From Mesorhizobium terrae (lineage in GTDB: Bacteria; Pseudomonadota; Alphaproteobacteria; Rhizobiales; Rhizobiaceae): a stretch of 64,000 bases of DNA. The position numbers and the translations under genes were made by a program. Location of the stretch: NCBI RefSeq assembly GCF_008727715.1, contig NZ_CP044218.1, positions 3,179,501 through 3,243,500 on the forward strand, in the 5' to 3' direction. Positions 18,172 to 26,069 of this stretch are shown here, piece after piece. The notes under the pieces are model-generated. The model ran no database searches. It saw only the letters and a program-made list of their open reading frames with translations, and was not told where the DNA came from. Positions within the stretch are counted from its first letter, which is position 1; every line of letters starts with the position of its first letter.

Positions 18172-18717
18172 ATGACCGAACGCGACAAGATGAAGGCTGG
18201 CGAATGGTACAATTGCGTCGATCCCGAGCTTGACGCCTTGCGGCTCGTTGCCAGCCAGGCCGTGTTCGAACATCGTTCGCTGCCGCCGCTTGAGCGGGGC
18301 GACATCGCGCCGTTGTTGCGCGCGCTGCTCGGGCAGGCGGGCGAGGGCGCCCGCATCGAAGCGCCGTTCCATTGCGCCTATGGCTTCAACATCTTCCTCG
18401 GCGCGGGCGTCTTCCTCAATACCGGCTGCGTCATTCTCGACACCGCTCCGGTCCGCATCGGCAAGGGCACCATGCTCGGGCCAACCGTGCAGATCTATTG
18501 CCCTGAACATCACAAGGACCCGGAAAAACGCCTGGCAGGGCTGGAGATCGCCCGGCCGGTGACGATCGGCGAGAATGTCTGGATCGGTGGTGGCGCCATC
18601 ATCCTCGGTGGCATCACCATCGGCGACAATGCCATCATCGGCGCGGGTTCGGTGGTCACCCGAAATGTGGCCGCTGGCTCGACCGTTGTCGGCAATCCGG
18701 CTCGGCCAGTTGGCTGA
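18172..18717 (+). CDS. NodL/LacA-type sugar O-acetyltransferase
   Basis: A 181-residue left-handed beta-helix acetyltransferase. An N-terminal helical cap (MTERDKMKAGEWYNCVDPELDALR) is typical of maltose/galactoside acetyltransferases. Hexapeptide repeats run from about residue 70 (GYNIFLGAGVFLNTGC-like) to GAGSVVTRNVAAGSTVVGNPA. The catalytic His lies in YCPEHHKD near residue 106. It transfers acetyl from acetyl-CoA to a sugar 6-OH in trimeric form. NodL acetylates Nod factors in rhizobia, but there is no nod context here, so a housekeeping maltose/chitooligosaccharide-type enzyme is more likely. It is divergent from the DUF4126 gene. Confidence 0.9.
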   Translation: MTERDKMKAGEWYNCVDPELDALRLVASQAVFEHRSLPPLERGDIAPLLRALLGQAGEGARIEAPFHCAYGFNIFLGAGVFLNTGCVILDTAPVRIGKGTMLGPTVQIYCPEHHKDPEKRLAGLEIARPVTIGENVWIGGGAIILGGITIGDNAIIGAGSVVTRNVAAGSTVVGNPARPVG

Positions 18718-18735
18718 AATGATTGTTCCTGCGGG

Positions 18736-18765
18736 TTGACAGGGCGACGGGCCGTCTCCTTAACT
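18736..18765 (+). promoter_or_regulatory. Sigma-70 promoter of the FMN riboswitch-ribH2 unit
   Basis: TTGACA (18736-18741), an 18-bp spacer and TTAACT (18760-18765) lie directly upstream of the riboswitch. Confidence 0.75.
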
Positions 18766-18777
18766 CGCGGCGTTAAT

Positions 18778-18916
18778 GTTCTCAGGGCGGGGTGAAAGTC
18801 CCCACCGGCGGTAAGGGTGTTCGCACCCGAGCCCGCGAGCGCCTTCCGGCAACGGAAGGGTCAGCAGATCCGGTGTAATTCCGGAGCCGACGGTCACAGT
18901 CCGGATGGAAGAGAAC
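18778..18916 (+). ncRNA. FMN riboswitch (RFN element)
   Basis: The conserved RFN core is present: AGGGCGGGGTGAAAGTCCCC, ACCGGCGGTAA, a variable stem, TCAGCAGATCCGGTG, and GCCGACGGTCACAGTCCGGATG. The closing helix pairs GTTCTC (18778-18783) with GAGAAC (18911-18916). FMN binding would reduce expression of the downstream lumazine synthase. The expression platform probably lies in the 80 nt up to the ATG. Confidence 0.96.
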
Positions 18917-18927
18917 GAACGGAATAG

Positions 18928-19470
<543 letters not shown>

Positions 19471-19481
19471 TCTTGCCGCAC

Positions 19482-19515
19482 GAGAACGTCGGGTAGGCCC
19501 GGCGTTCTCTCCTCC
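19482..19515 (+). terminator. Terminator after ribH2
   Basis: GAGAACGTCGGG (19482-19493) pairs with CCCGGCGTTCTC (19498-19509), followed by TCCTCCTTT. Confidence 0.75.
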
Positions 19516-19558
19516 TTTAGCCTACAGGTTGTATTTTTGGCGATAATACATCTTTAAG

Positions 19559-19587
19559 TTGATTTGCCGAGGCGATGCCCCTATAAA
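19559..19587 (+). promoter_or_regulatory. Strong sigma-70-like promoter
   Basis: TTGATT (19559-19564), a 17-bp spacer and TATAAA (19582-19587) precede the small secreted peptide gene. It is unusually AT-rich against the local background. Confidence 0.65.
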
Positions 19588-19632
19588 TCGGCCAATTGTC
19601 CCGCAAGGGCGAAGCGTGGCTTGGGGGCACGC

Positions 19633-19848
19633 ATGGCGTTGTCGAAAAGATCGAAGGCAATTCTTGCATTGGCCGCTGCCGGCCTTGCGTTTCTGGCACA
19701 TTCGGCCTTCGCGCAGGTGCCCCCGCACCAGCCGGGCACGATCTGCTTCACAGCCACTTTCTGGTGCTGGGCCAATCCCCCCGGACCGCCGGGCAATCCG
19801 TGCGGCTGCCCGTCACCCTATGGATATGTGTCGGGTTATCTGAACTAG
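19633..19848 (+). CDS. Small secreted Pro/Cys/aromatic-rich peptide, function unknown
   Basis: A 71-residue exported peptide. Residues 1-26 are a clear signal peptide (SKRSKAILALAAAGLAFLA, AFAQ cleavage). The mature 45 residues contain four Cys in the order CF...WCW...CGC, with PPHQPG and NPPGPPGNP. Two or more disulfides are possible. The start at ATG 19633 has a GGGGG ribosome site 5 nt upstream; longer frames would precede the promoter at 19559. The next gene starts 39 bp downstream, so they may be co-expressed. I recall similar small proteins in rhizobia without assigned function. Confidence 0.7.
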   Translation: MALSKRSKAILALAAAGLAFLAHSAFAQVPPHQPGTICFTATFWCWANPPGPPGNPCGCPSPYGYVSGYLN

Positions 19849-19887
19849 AGGTGCCGGCGTGCCGGCCTCTTGATGGGGGAGGTTTGG

Positions 19888-21537
19888 GTGGCGGAGGAAA
19901 CATTCGTCGATCGTCTGATCAGCGATGCCTATCGTATCGCCGAATATGCGCGCACAAACCGTACCATCGACGACGCGGAACTGTGGGCCGCGATCAAGGC
20001 GGTCGAACAACTGCCCGAGGCCGAGCGCAAGATCCAGGACGATAAGGTGAAGGCGCTTCAGGAGGCCTTCCGCAAATGCACCGCCAATATCGAACCGCAG
20101 GCGCTGGTCGCCATCAGGAACGGCTGGAATCCATTCAAAAATTCATGGCGCAACAGGGCAAGGATCGCGTTCCTGGTCCTGATATCGCTGGCCTCCATGG
20201 CCATGGTCGGGCAGCTCACCCAGATCTACAATTCGGGCAGGCTGCTTTCCACCGATCTCATAGCACTGCAAAAAAGCAATTCGCTGGAACGTTTCGGCCT
20301 GCTGGAACGTGAACTCAACGAAGCGCAAAGGCGCCTGTCCGATAAGAAAGATGGAGAGGGTCAAGGCGATCCCGCCGGACAGGGCGCGATCCCGGCGGTT
20401 GCCGGCGGCACGGCCGGAGATGCATCCGGCGAGGCTGGATTGCAGTCGGGAGATACGCGCGAACGCTATCTGCTGGCCCGCGAGGCGGCCTATTCGAAAC
20501 AGGATGAGCTGATCAAACTCGACCAGCAGATACGTGCGCTGGAAATCCGGGCCGAGACTTTCCAGAAATTGGCGAAGAACCCCATCGCGGGCATGGAAAC
20601 CGCCCGTAAGGTCGGCGACAAGATATCAAACTGGTTCGCCTGTCTTCTACTGAATGATCTCAGCGCCGGGGAGGCGCTCAAGAAGGCTGCGGAATCTCCC
20701 CGGTCAATGAGCAGCGGCAATGTCGGTGTTCCCGAAAGTGCCGGCGCGCAGCCTGCCATCGCGATATGCCCACCAGGCTTCCGCGGCGCCACCCCTGGCA
20801 TGACATCGGACGGCGGGGGGCCGGGTGGTGGCGGTCTCTCGGCGGCGAGCGACGCTGCTACCGACCCCAGCCCGCCTCCCCCATCTGGTGGCTATGGCCA
20901 CGAGCCGCGCAGTGTGGTGATGCGGGGAGCTTTCTGCTCGCATCTGGACTATCTCGCCCCGGAAGGCCAGACATCCGCGGCGACTGCGGACCCCGCAAGG
21001 CAGTATATCGCCGCCATCGCCTATACGATCGACAATCAGTTCGGCGTCAGGGTTGCCGACATCATCAGCCAGAACTGCAAGATCGGCCTTTATTATTATT
21101 CCGGCTCGATCCCGGATATGGCTTCGCTCGAGGCTCAGGTCCGTGACACCAACACCTTTTATTCCTTCATCATTCTGCCGGCGGCTTATGGCGCGCTCGG
21201 CGCGCTGATGTTCTACATGCGCCGGATTCTCGATCCGCTTCTGCCGGACCCGACCTTCCTCAGGACCGTTCACCGTGTCGCGCTGGGCGCGCTTGCCGGA
21301 GTACTACTGGCCTGGCTGTGGGTCGGTATCTTCGACAGCAGCGAGGATTTCAAGGCGGTTGGGCTCGGACTGTTCGCGCTCGCCTTCGTGTTCGGCTTCA
21401 GCATCGAGGTCTTCTTCGACTTCCTCGACAGCCTGGTGAACGCGGCAAAGCGCCAAGTTAGCAAGTTTGACGACCCGGCTAGCCCAGCCACCACTGCCAA
21501 CCCGGCGACGCCTACCCCCGCCAAGCAAGGCTCTTAA
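19888..21537 (+). CDS. Large membrane protein with coiled coil, function unknown
   Basis: A 549-residue protein. Residues 1-85 are helical and charged; a TM segment (RIAFLVLISLASMAMVGQL) lies near 90-108. An extracytoplasmic region follows with coiled-coil stretches (SNSLERFGLLERELNEAQRRL near 132-155; YSKQDELIKLDQQIRALEIRAE near 208-230), separated and followed by Gly/Pro/Ser-rich linkers. Near the C-terminus are two or three TM helices (FYSFIILPAAYGALGALMFYM; LGALAGVLLAWLWVGIF; GLGLFALAFVFGFSIEVFF) and a Pro/Thr-rich tail. The start is GTG 19888, because GGGGGAGG lies 6 nt upstream; an ATG 15 nt earlier overlaps that site. Several Cys lie in the loop. I cannot assign a family. Confidence 0.7.
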   Translation: MAEETFVDRLISDAYRIAEYARTNRTIDDAELWAAIKAVEQLPEAERKIQDDKVKALQEAFRKCTANIEPQALVAIRNGWNPFKNSWRNRARIAFLVLISLASMAMVGQLTQIYNSGRLLSTDLIALQKSNSLERFGLLERELNEAQRRLSDKKDGEGQGDPAGQGAIPAVAGGTAGDASGEAGLQSGDTRERYLLAREAAYSKQDELIKLDQQIRALEIRAETFQKLAKNPIAGMETARKVGDKISNWFACLLLNDLSAGEALKKAAESPRSMSSGNVGVPESAGAQPAIAICPPGFRGATPGMTSDGGGPGGGGLSAASDAATDPSPPPPSGGYGHEPRSVVMRGAFCSHLDYLAPEGQTSAATADPARQYIAAIAYTIDNQFGVRVADIISQNCKIGLYYYSGSIPDMASLEAQVRDTNTFYSFIILPAAYGALGALMFYMRRILDPLLPDPTFLRTVHRVALGALAGVLLAWLWVGIFDSSEDFKAVGLGLFALAFVFGFSIEVFFDFLDSLVNAAKRQVSKFDDPASPATTANPATPTPAKQGS

Positions 21538-21593
21538 AAACTCCGGGGACTAGGGCGACAGCGCGATCAGGGCCGTAAGGCCTCATGTGATGA

Positions 21594-21645
21594 GGGCAGT
21601 AGGCAGTCGGGTGAACTCCTGTTCCGACTGCCGACTGCCGATTGC
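21594..21645. terminator. Bidirectional hairpin between the membrane protein gene and fhs
   Basis: GGCAGTAGGCAGTCGG (21595-21610) and CCGACTGCCGACTGCC (21624-21639) pair over 16 bp with one mismatch, separated by 13 nt. It lies between convergent genes and is followed on the plus strand by ATTGCCCTTT. Each arm is itself a short direct repeat of GGCAGT. Confidence 0.7.
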
Positions 21646-21654
21646 CCTTTGTGC

Positions 21655-23334
21655 CTAGAACAGCCCCTCGATCTGGCCCTGGTCGTTGAGGAAGATCTTC
21701 TCCGACGAGGGTTTTGAGGGGAGGCCCGGCATGGTCATGACCTCGCCGCAGATGATGACGACGAAGCCGGCGCCGGCGGCAAGCCGCACCTCGCGCACCG
21801 GCACGGTGTGGCCGGTCGGCGCGCCGCGCAGGTTCGGATCGGTCGAGAAGGAATATTGCGTCTTGGCCATGCACACCGGCAGGTGGCCGTAGCCGGCCTG
21901 TTCCCACTGGTGCAGCTGGTCGCGGATCGACTTGTCGGCGATCGCCTCGTCGCCGCGATAGATGCGCTTGACGATGGTGTTGACCTTCTCGAACAGCGGC
22001 ATGTCGTCGGGATAGAGCGGCGAGAACTGCGAGGCACCGCTTTCGGCGAGGCTGACCACCTTGTTGGCCAGCTCCTCGATGCCGGCCGAGCCCTTGGCCC
22101 AATGCTGGCACAGGATCGCCTCCTCGCCCATCTTGGCGACATAGTCCTTCATCGCCTGGATCTCGGCATCGGTGTCGGAATGGAAGTGGTTGATGGCCAC
22201 TACCGCCGGCACGCCGAACTGGCGCACGTTCTCGATGTGGCGGCCGAGATTGGCGCAGCCCTTCTTCACCGCCTCGACATTCTCGGCGCCGAGGTCTTCC
22301 TTCTTCACCCCGCCATTCATCTTCATGGCGCGCACGGTGGCGACGATGACGGCGGCAGCCGGCTTCAGGCCCGCCTTGCGGCACTTGATGTCGAAGAACT
22401 TTTCGGCACCGAGATCGGCACCGAAGCCGGCCTCGGTGACGACATAGTCGGCGAGCTTCAAGGCCGTGGTGGTGGCGACCACCGAGTTGCAGCCATGGGC
22501 GATGTTGGCGAACGGGCCGCCATGGACGAAGGCGGGGTTGTTTTCCAGCGTCTGCACCAGGTTCGGCTGGATGGCATCCTTCAGAAGCACCGCCATGGCG
22601 CCGTCGGCCTTCAGGTCGCGGGCATAGACCGGGGTCTTGTCGCGGCGATAGGCGACGATGATGTCGCCGAGGCGCTTTTCCAGATCCTTCAGATCGGTGG
22701 AAAGGCACAGGATCGCCATGACTTCGGAGGCAACGGTGATGTCGAAGCCGGCCTCGCGCGGGAAACCGTTGGCGACACCGCCCAGCGAGACGATGATCTG
22801 GCGCAAGGCGCGGTCGTTCATGTCCATGACACGACGCCAGGCGACGCGGCGGATGTCGATGCCGAGCTCGTTGCCCCAATAGATGTGGTTGTCGATCAGC
22901 GCCGACAGAAGGTTGTGGGCGGTGGTGATGGCGTGGAAGTCGCCGGTGAAGTGCAGGTTCATGTCCTCCATCGGCACGACCTGGGCATAACCGCCGCCGG
23001 CGGCGCCGCCCTTGACGCCGAAGTTCGGACCGAGCGAGGCCTCGCGGATACACACCACCGCCTTCTTGCCGATGCGGTTCAGGCCATCGCCGAGCCCCAC
23101 CGTCGTCGTCGTCTTGCCTTCGCCGGCCGGTGTCGGGTTGATGGCGGTGACCAGGATCAGCTTGCCGTCCTTGTTGCCTTTCACCGACTTGATGAACTCG
23201 GCCGACACCTTCGCCTTGTCGTGGCCATAGGGCAGCAAATGCTCGCTCGGTATGCCGATCTTGGCACCGATCGCCTGGATCGCCTGCTTCTTCGCGCCGC
23301 GCGCTATCTCAATGTCGCTCTTATAGTCGGCCAT
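21655..23334 (-). CDS. fhs: Formate--tetrahydrofolate ligase
   Basis: ATP-dependent formation of 10-formyl-tetrahydrofolate from formate in cytoplasmic one-carbon metabolism. The 559-residue length is normal. Visible motifs: the P-loop [19 protein letters not shown] near residue 60, [22 protein letters not shown], the folate-site [17 protein letters not shown], and [13 protein letters not shown]. The start at ATG 23334 has GGGAG 7 nt upstream; the longer frame would use no ribosome site. The gene is monocistronic. Its promoter region carries heptad repeats in inverted orientation (23471-23500). Confidence 0.97.
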   Translation of the reverse strand: MADYKSDIEIARGAKKQAIQAIGAKIGIPSEHLLPYGHDKAKVSAEFIKSVKGNKDGKLILVTAINPTPAGEGKTTTTVGLGDGLNRIGKKAVVCIREASLGPNFGVKGGAAGGGYAQVVPMEDMNLHFTGDFHAITTAHNLLSALIDNHIYWGNELGIDIRRVAWRRVMDMNDRALRQIIVSLGGVANGFPREAGFDITVASEVMAILCLSTDLKDLEKRLGDIIVAYRRDKTPVYARDLKADGAMAVLLKDAIQPNLVQTLENNPAFVHGGPFANIAHGCNSVVATTTALKLADYVVTEAGFGADLGAEKFFDIKCRKAGLKPAAAVIVATVRAMKMNGGVKKEDLGAENVEAVKKGCANLGRHIENVRQFGVPAVVAINHFHSDTDAEIQAMKDYVAKMGEEAILCQHWAKGSAGIEELANKVVSLAESGASQFSPLYPDDMPLFEKVNTIVKRIYRGDEAIADKSIRDQLHQWEQAGYGHLPVCMAKTQYSFSTDPNLRGAPTGHTVPVREVRLAAGAGFVVIICGEVMTMPGLPSKPSSEKIFLNDQGQIEGLF

Positions 23335-23470
23335 AAGGTGGTCTCCCAAATCGTCAGGTGGCAGGCGCGGCATTGGCCGCCGGTGTCGGGCTGCATAGAA
23401 GCCGAGCGGGAGGCCATCCCGCCGTCTCAAAACAGCCGCACAATACGCGAAATGCGACAGGGTCGTTTAG

Positions 23471-23500
23471 AGCGAATAGCGAATAGGGAGTAGCGAGTAG
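23471..23500 (-). repeat. Degenerate inverted copy of the heptad array
   Basis: Four heptads (AGCGAAT, AGCGAAT, AGGGAGT, AGCGAGT) match the reverse complement of the array at 23559-23642. The two blocks are in opposite orientation, 58 bp apart, and could pair as a hairpin. Confidence 0.75.
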
Positions 23501-23558
23501 GCAAGGCCGGAGCGTACATTAAATCCTGCTTGCGACATGGCCGCAGCCGGCTAATTTG

Positions 23559-23642
23559 TTCGCTATTCGCTATTCGCTATTCGCTATTCGCTATTCGCTA
23601 TTCGCTATTCGCTATTCGCTATTCGCTATTCGCTATTCGCTA
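23559..23642 (+). repeat. Tandem array, 12 exact copies of the heptamer TTCGCTA
   Basis: 84 bp consisting of exactly twelve TTCGCTA units with no mismatch. The last unit overlaps the TAG stop codon of the DUF2333-like gene on the minus strand. Being perfect and seven bp long, it should vary in copy number between strains. The 23335-23558 segment before it holds the fhs promoter region and the inverted copies, and no gene. Confidence 0.95.
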
Positions 23643-24761
23643 CTGCGAAAGCACGCTGCTGATTTCGACCATGTTCGAGCGGACGCGCAGGATATAAAAA
23701 CCCATCGTCGTCAGATGGGTCGCGAAGATGCCGGTTTCGTCGCTGTTGGCGATGATCCAGGGCTGGATGCGCAGCGCCGAGACGAACTGGGCGTCCATGG
23801 TGTCCCACAGGCTCTTCAGGTTCTTCTGCTTGATCACGTCCTCGAAGTCAGCCTGCGCGGCCTTCATCAGCCCGTAATAGGCGTAGAGCTGGCCATAGGC
23901 GAACCAGAAGCGGTCATCGGCGCGGAAGTCGAAGAAGCCGTAATCGTAGTTCTCGGCGCGGTCCTTGAGGATGGCCGAGGTCGAGCCGATGTCTGAGGCG
24001 ATACGGTCGATATATTGCTTGAGATTGTCGGCGCGGGCGTCGAACACGGCCTGGCAGGTGGAAAGCCTGCCGTTGAAGGCGCGCAGCTTCTTGATGGCGT
24101 CGCGATAGTAGCTGGGCGTCGGCGTCTTGGGGCCGAACGGGCTGAAGCCGAAATACCAGGTGGCTTCGTCGAATTGCAGGTTGCCGCGGGCTTCCTGCAG
24201 GTCGCCGTCGATCTGCGAGGTGGTGCGCACGCGGCCCATATTGTCGGCAAGCTCGGTCGATGTGCGACGCACCGCCTGGTTGATGCCGCGCTGGAACGAG
24301 GCCTTGTTGTCCATGAACGGCGTCTTGTCCCAGTCGTAGCCGAACAGCCCGACCTTGTAGAGGATCATCGACGAGATCCAGGCATTCTGGTTCACGTTGA
24401 AATCGGTCAAGTCGGCCGTCATGTCGGCGATCGCCGAGCGCGCGCAGGATTTGGTCGTGTCGGTGCCGCCGCCGGCCGTCACCTGTTCGCCGGCCGAGAC
24501 GTCTCTCTTGGCGAAGTCATATTTGTTGACGTAGTTCGGATCGAAATTGTTCCACCATTGGGTGGCATAGAAGAAATTGGCGTAGAGCCCGATCAGCACG
24601 AGCAGGGCGGCACCCAGAATGGATTTGAGCATCCAGCCCCGCTGAAAATACCAGCGGCCGACCCACATGAACGGCCACAGCGCTATGCCGATCAGAAAGC
24701 CGATACCGCGGCCGATCCATTGAAACATCCGGGTGAAAAAGTTCACGATCGGATCAAGCAT
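23640..24761 (-). CDS. DUF2333-like membrane protein, last gene of the AAA+ cluster
   Basis: A 373-residue protein. The N-terminus is amphipathic/hydrophobic (IGRGIGFLIGIALWPFMWVGRWYF, residues 16-40, then SILGAALLVLIGLYANFFYA, 46-66), so it is anchored in the inner membrane; the remaining 300 residues are probably periplasmic. Sequence features such as QWWNNFDPNYVNKYDFAKRD, NQNAWISSMILYKVGLFGYDWDKTPFMDNKASFQRG and TWYFGFSPFGPKTPTPSYYRDAI fit the DUF2333 family as I remember it. Two or three Cys are present. The stop codon TAG is the first base triplet of the heptad array. It is the last gene of a five-gene operon, 21 bp after the preceding gene. Function unknown; probably the membrane component of that system. 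Confidence 0.75.
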   Translation of the reverse strand: MLDPIVNFFTRMFQWIGRGIGFLIGIALWPFMWVGRWYFQRGWMLKSILGAALLVLIGLYANFFYATQWWNNFDPNYVNKYDFAKRDVSAGEQVTAGGGTDTTKSCARSAIADMTADLTDFNVNQNAWISSMILYKVGLFGYDWDKTPFMDNKASFQRGINQAVRRTSTELADNMGRVRTTSQIDGDLQEARGNLQFDEATWYFGFSPFGPKTPTPSYYRDAIKKLRAFNGRLSTCQAVFDARADNLKQYIDRIASDIGSTSAILKDRAENYDYGFFDFRADDRFWFAYGQLYAYYGLMKAAQADFEDVIKQKNLKSLWDTMDAQFVSALRIQPWIIANSDETGIFATHLTTMGFYILRVRSNMVEISSVLSQ

Positions 24762-24782
24762 GCGGTGACACCCCTCGTCGGT

Positions 24783-26069
24783 TCAGTCGGCCAGGCCATA
24801 GAGACGGGTCCTGAACGTCGCCTTGTCCCTGAGATATGTGGTTTTCAGGACATCGACAACATGCGATCGCCATACCTCGCTGTAGCCTTCGTAGTCGCGA
24901 TAGAAACCCTGCTTGTTGAAAATGTAGCGGGACACGAAGTCCGACGGCACGAAATCGGAGATCAGGCGGTTGGTCAGCCAGGCGTCGGGATGGCTTGGTT
25001 TGGCGCGCACCACCAGGAAACGCTGCTGCGGCTTTACCTCCTCGATCTTCAACCGGCCAAGCTGGCCGATCTCGCGCTTGGCGGCGTTGAGGAAGGGGAA
25101 ATTGCCGTCGCGGTTGATCGCGTCGGCGTGGTTGTGGATCCAGGTCTGCAGCCACACCTTGTCGACGCTGGAGAGGTTGCGGTCCGGATCGGACTGCCAG
25201 ATCAGGTCGCGCACCACCATCTCGGCGCGGTGCTCGAGATAGCCGGAACTCTCGACCCATGACGCGCGCGGCAGTTCGATGCGCCCGGAGGTGGCGAGGA
25301 ACTTGAAAACAGTGTCGGCGTCCTTGATCGACAGGTAGCTCACCTGCCACGGCCGCGAGCGGCGGAAACCGGGCGCGGCGGGGTCGCCGACCACCGTTGT
25401 CACGTCCTTGTCGACGAAGACATAGAGCCCGCCGAAATGGCTTGTCCAGTATGCGTTGTGGCGGAAGATGACCTGGTCCGGCACCAGCGCGTTCTCGCGG
25501 ATATCGCCGGTGACCTTGGCCAGTTCCACCATGCGGTCGAGCATCTCGTTGTCGCGCCAGGCGTCGGGTTCCTGTTTCAGGCGATCGACCAGGGTGCCGA
25601 GTTCCGCCGCCTTGCCGAGAACGTCTTCGGCCGAAAGAACGCGGAACTCTACCTGGTTGATGGACAGGAGATCCTCGATGTCCTCGACCTTCGAGACGGA
25701 ATCCTCGATCTCGCCATAGAGCACGTCCTTGATGGTCAGCGCGTCGATGGCGCGGCTGTTCCTGGACATGAATTCGAACATCAGCTGCGAGGTGTTCGAG
25801 AAGGCGGTGTGCACCACCGGCAGATCGATCTGCGATGGGGTGAGGATGATGAAGCGGCGGTTGACCCCGTTCGGATCGAGATAGGCCTGGTCTCCGCATT
25901 CCTCGGCGATCTCCGGCGAGAAGCCGGTGCGGTCGATATGGAAGCTCTCCAGCCCCGTCGGCTTCAGGCCGAACGCGGCGAGTGCCTTGTTGTAGCGCCC
26001 GATCAGATGCGGCTCGTCCACCGTGAGCAACCGGCCATAGATCAGCTCGTTGTCGCGCAGGAGGTCCAT
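24783..26069 (-). CDS. Conserved protein of the AAA+ cluster, function unknown
   Basis: A 428-residue soluble protein without signal peptide or TM segment. The start is ATG 26069, which overlaps the ATPase TGA by one base (TGATG), implying tight coupling; a GTG four codons earlier has a ribosome site too close to it. Recognisable stretches: GFSPEIAEECGDQAYLDPNG, RRFIILTPSQIDLPVVH, FRHNAYWTSHFGGLYVFVD, and near the C-terminus SDFVPSDFVSRYIFNKQGFYRDY. I cannot assign a family. Stoichiometric expression with the ATPase suggests it is an adaptor or substrate of the ATPase (inference). Confidence 0.7.
   Translation of the reverse strand: MDLLRDNELIYGRLLTVDEPHLIGRYNKALAAFGLKPTGLESFHIDRTGFSPEIAEECGDQAYLDPNGVNRRFIILTPSQIDLPVVHTAFSNTSQLMFEFMSRNSRAIDALTIKDVLYGEIEDSVSKVEDIEDLLSINQVEFRVLSAEDVLGKAAELGTLVDRLKQEPDAWRDNEMLDRMVELAKVTGDIRENALVPDQVIFRHNAYWTSHFGGLYVFVDKDVTTVVGDPAAPGFRRSRPWQVSYLSIKDADTVFKFLATSGRIELPRASWVESSGYLEHRAEMVVRDLIWQSDPDRNLSSVDKVWLQTWIHNHADAINRDGNFPFLNAAKREIGQLGRLKIEEVKPQQRFLVVRAKPSHPDAWLTNRLISDFVPSDFVSRYIFNKQGFYRDYEGYSEVWRSHVVDVLKTTYLRDKATFRTRLYGLAD

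Noticed and set aside
18172..18717. nodL symbiosis gene
   Set aside because: Same family as NodL, but no other nod or symbiosis genes and no nod box; a general sugar acetyltransferase is safer.
23559..23642. CRISPR array
   Set aside because: Units are 7 bp with no spacers and no cas genes in the window; it is a simple tandem repeat.
23556..23996. Plus-strand frame beginning with repeats of FAIRYSL
   Set aside because: Its N-terminus is simply the TTCGCTA array read as protein, and the remainder is antisense to the DUF2333-like gene.
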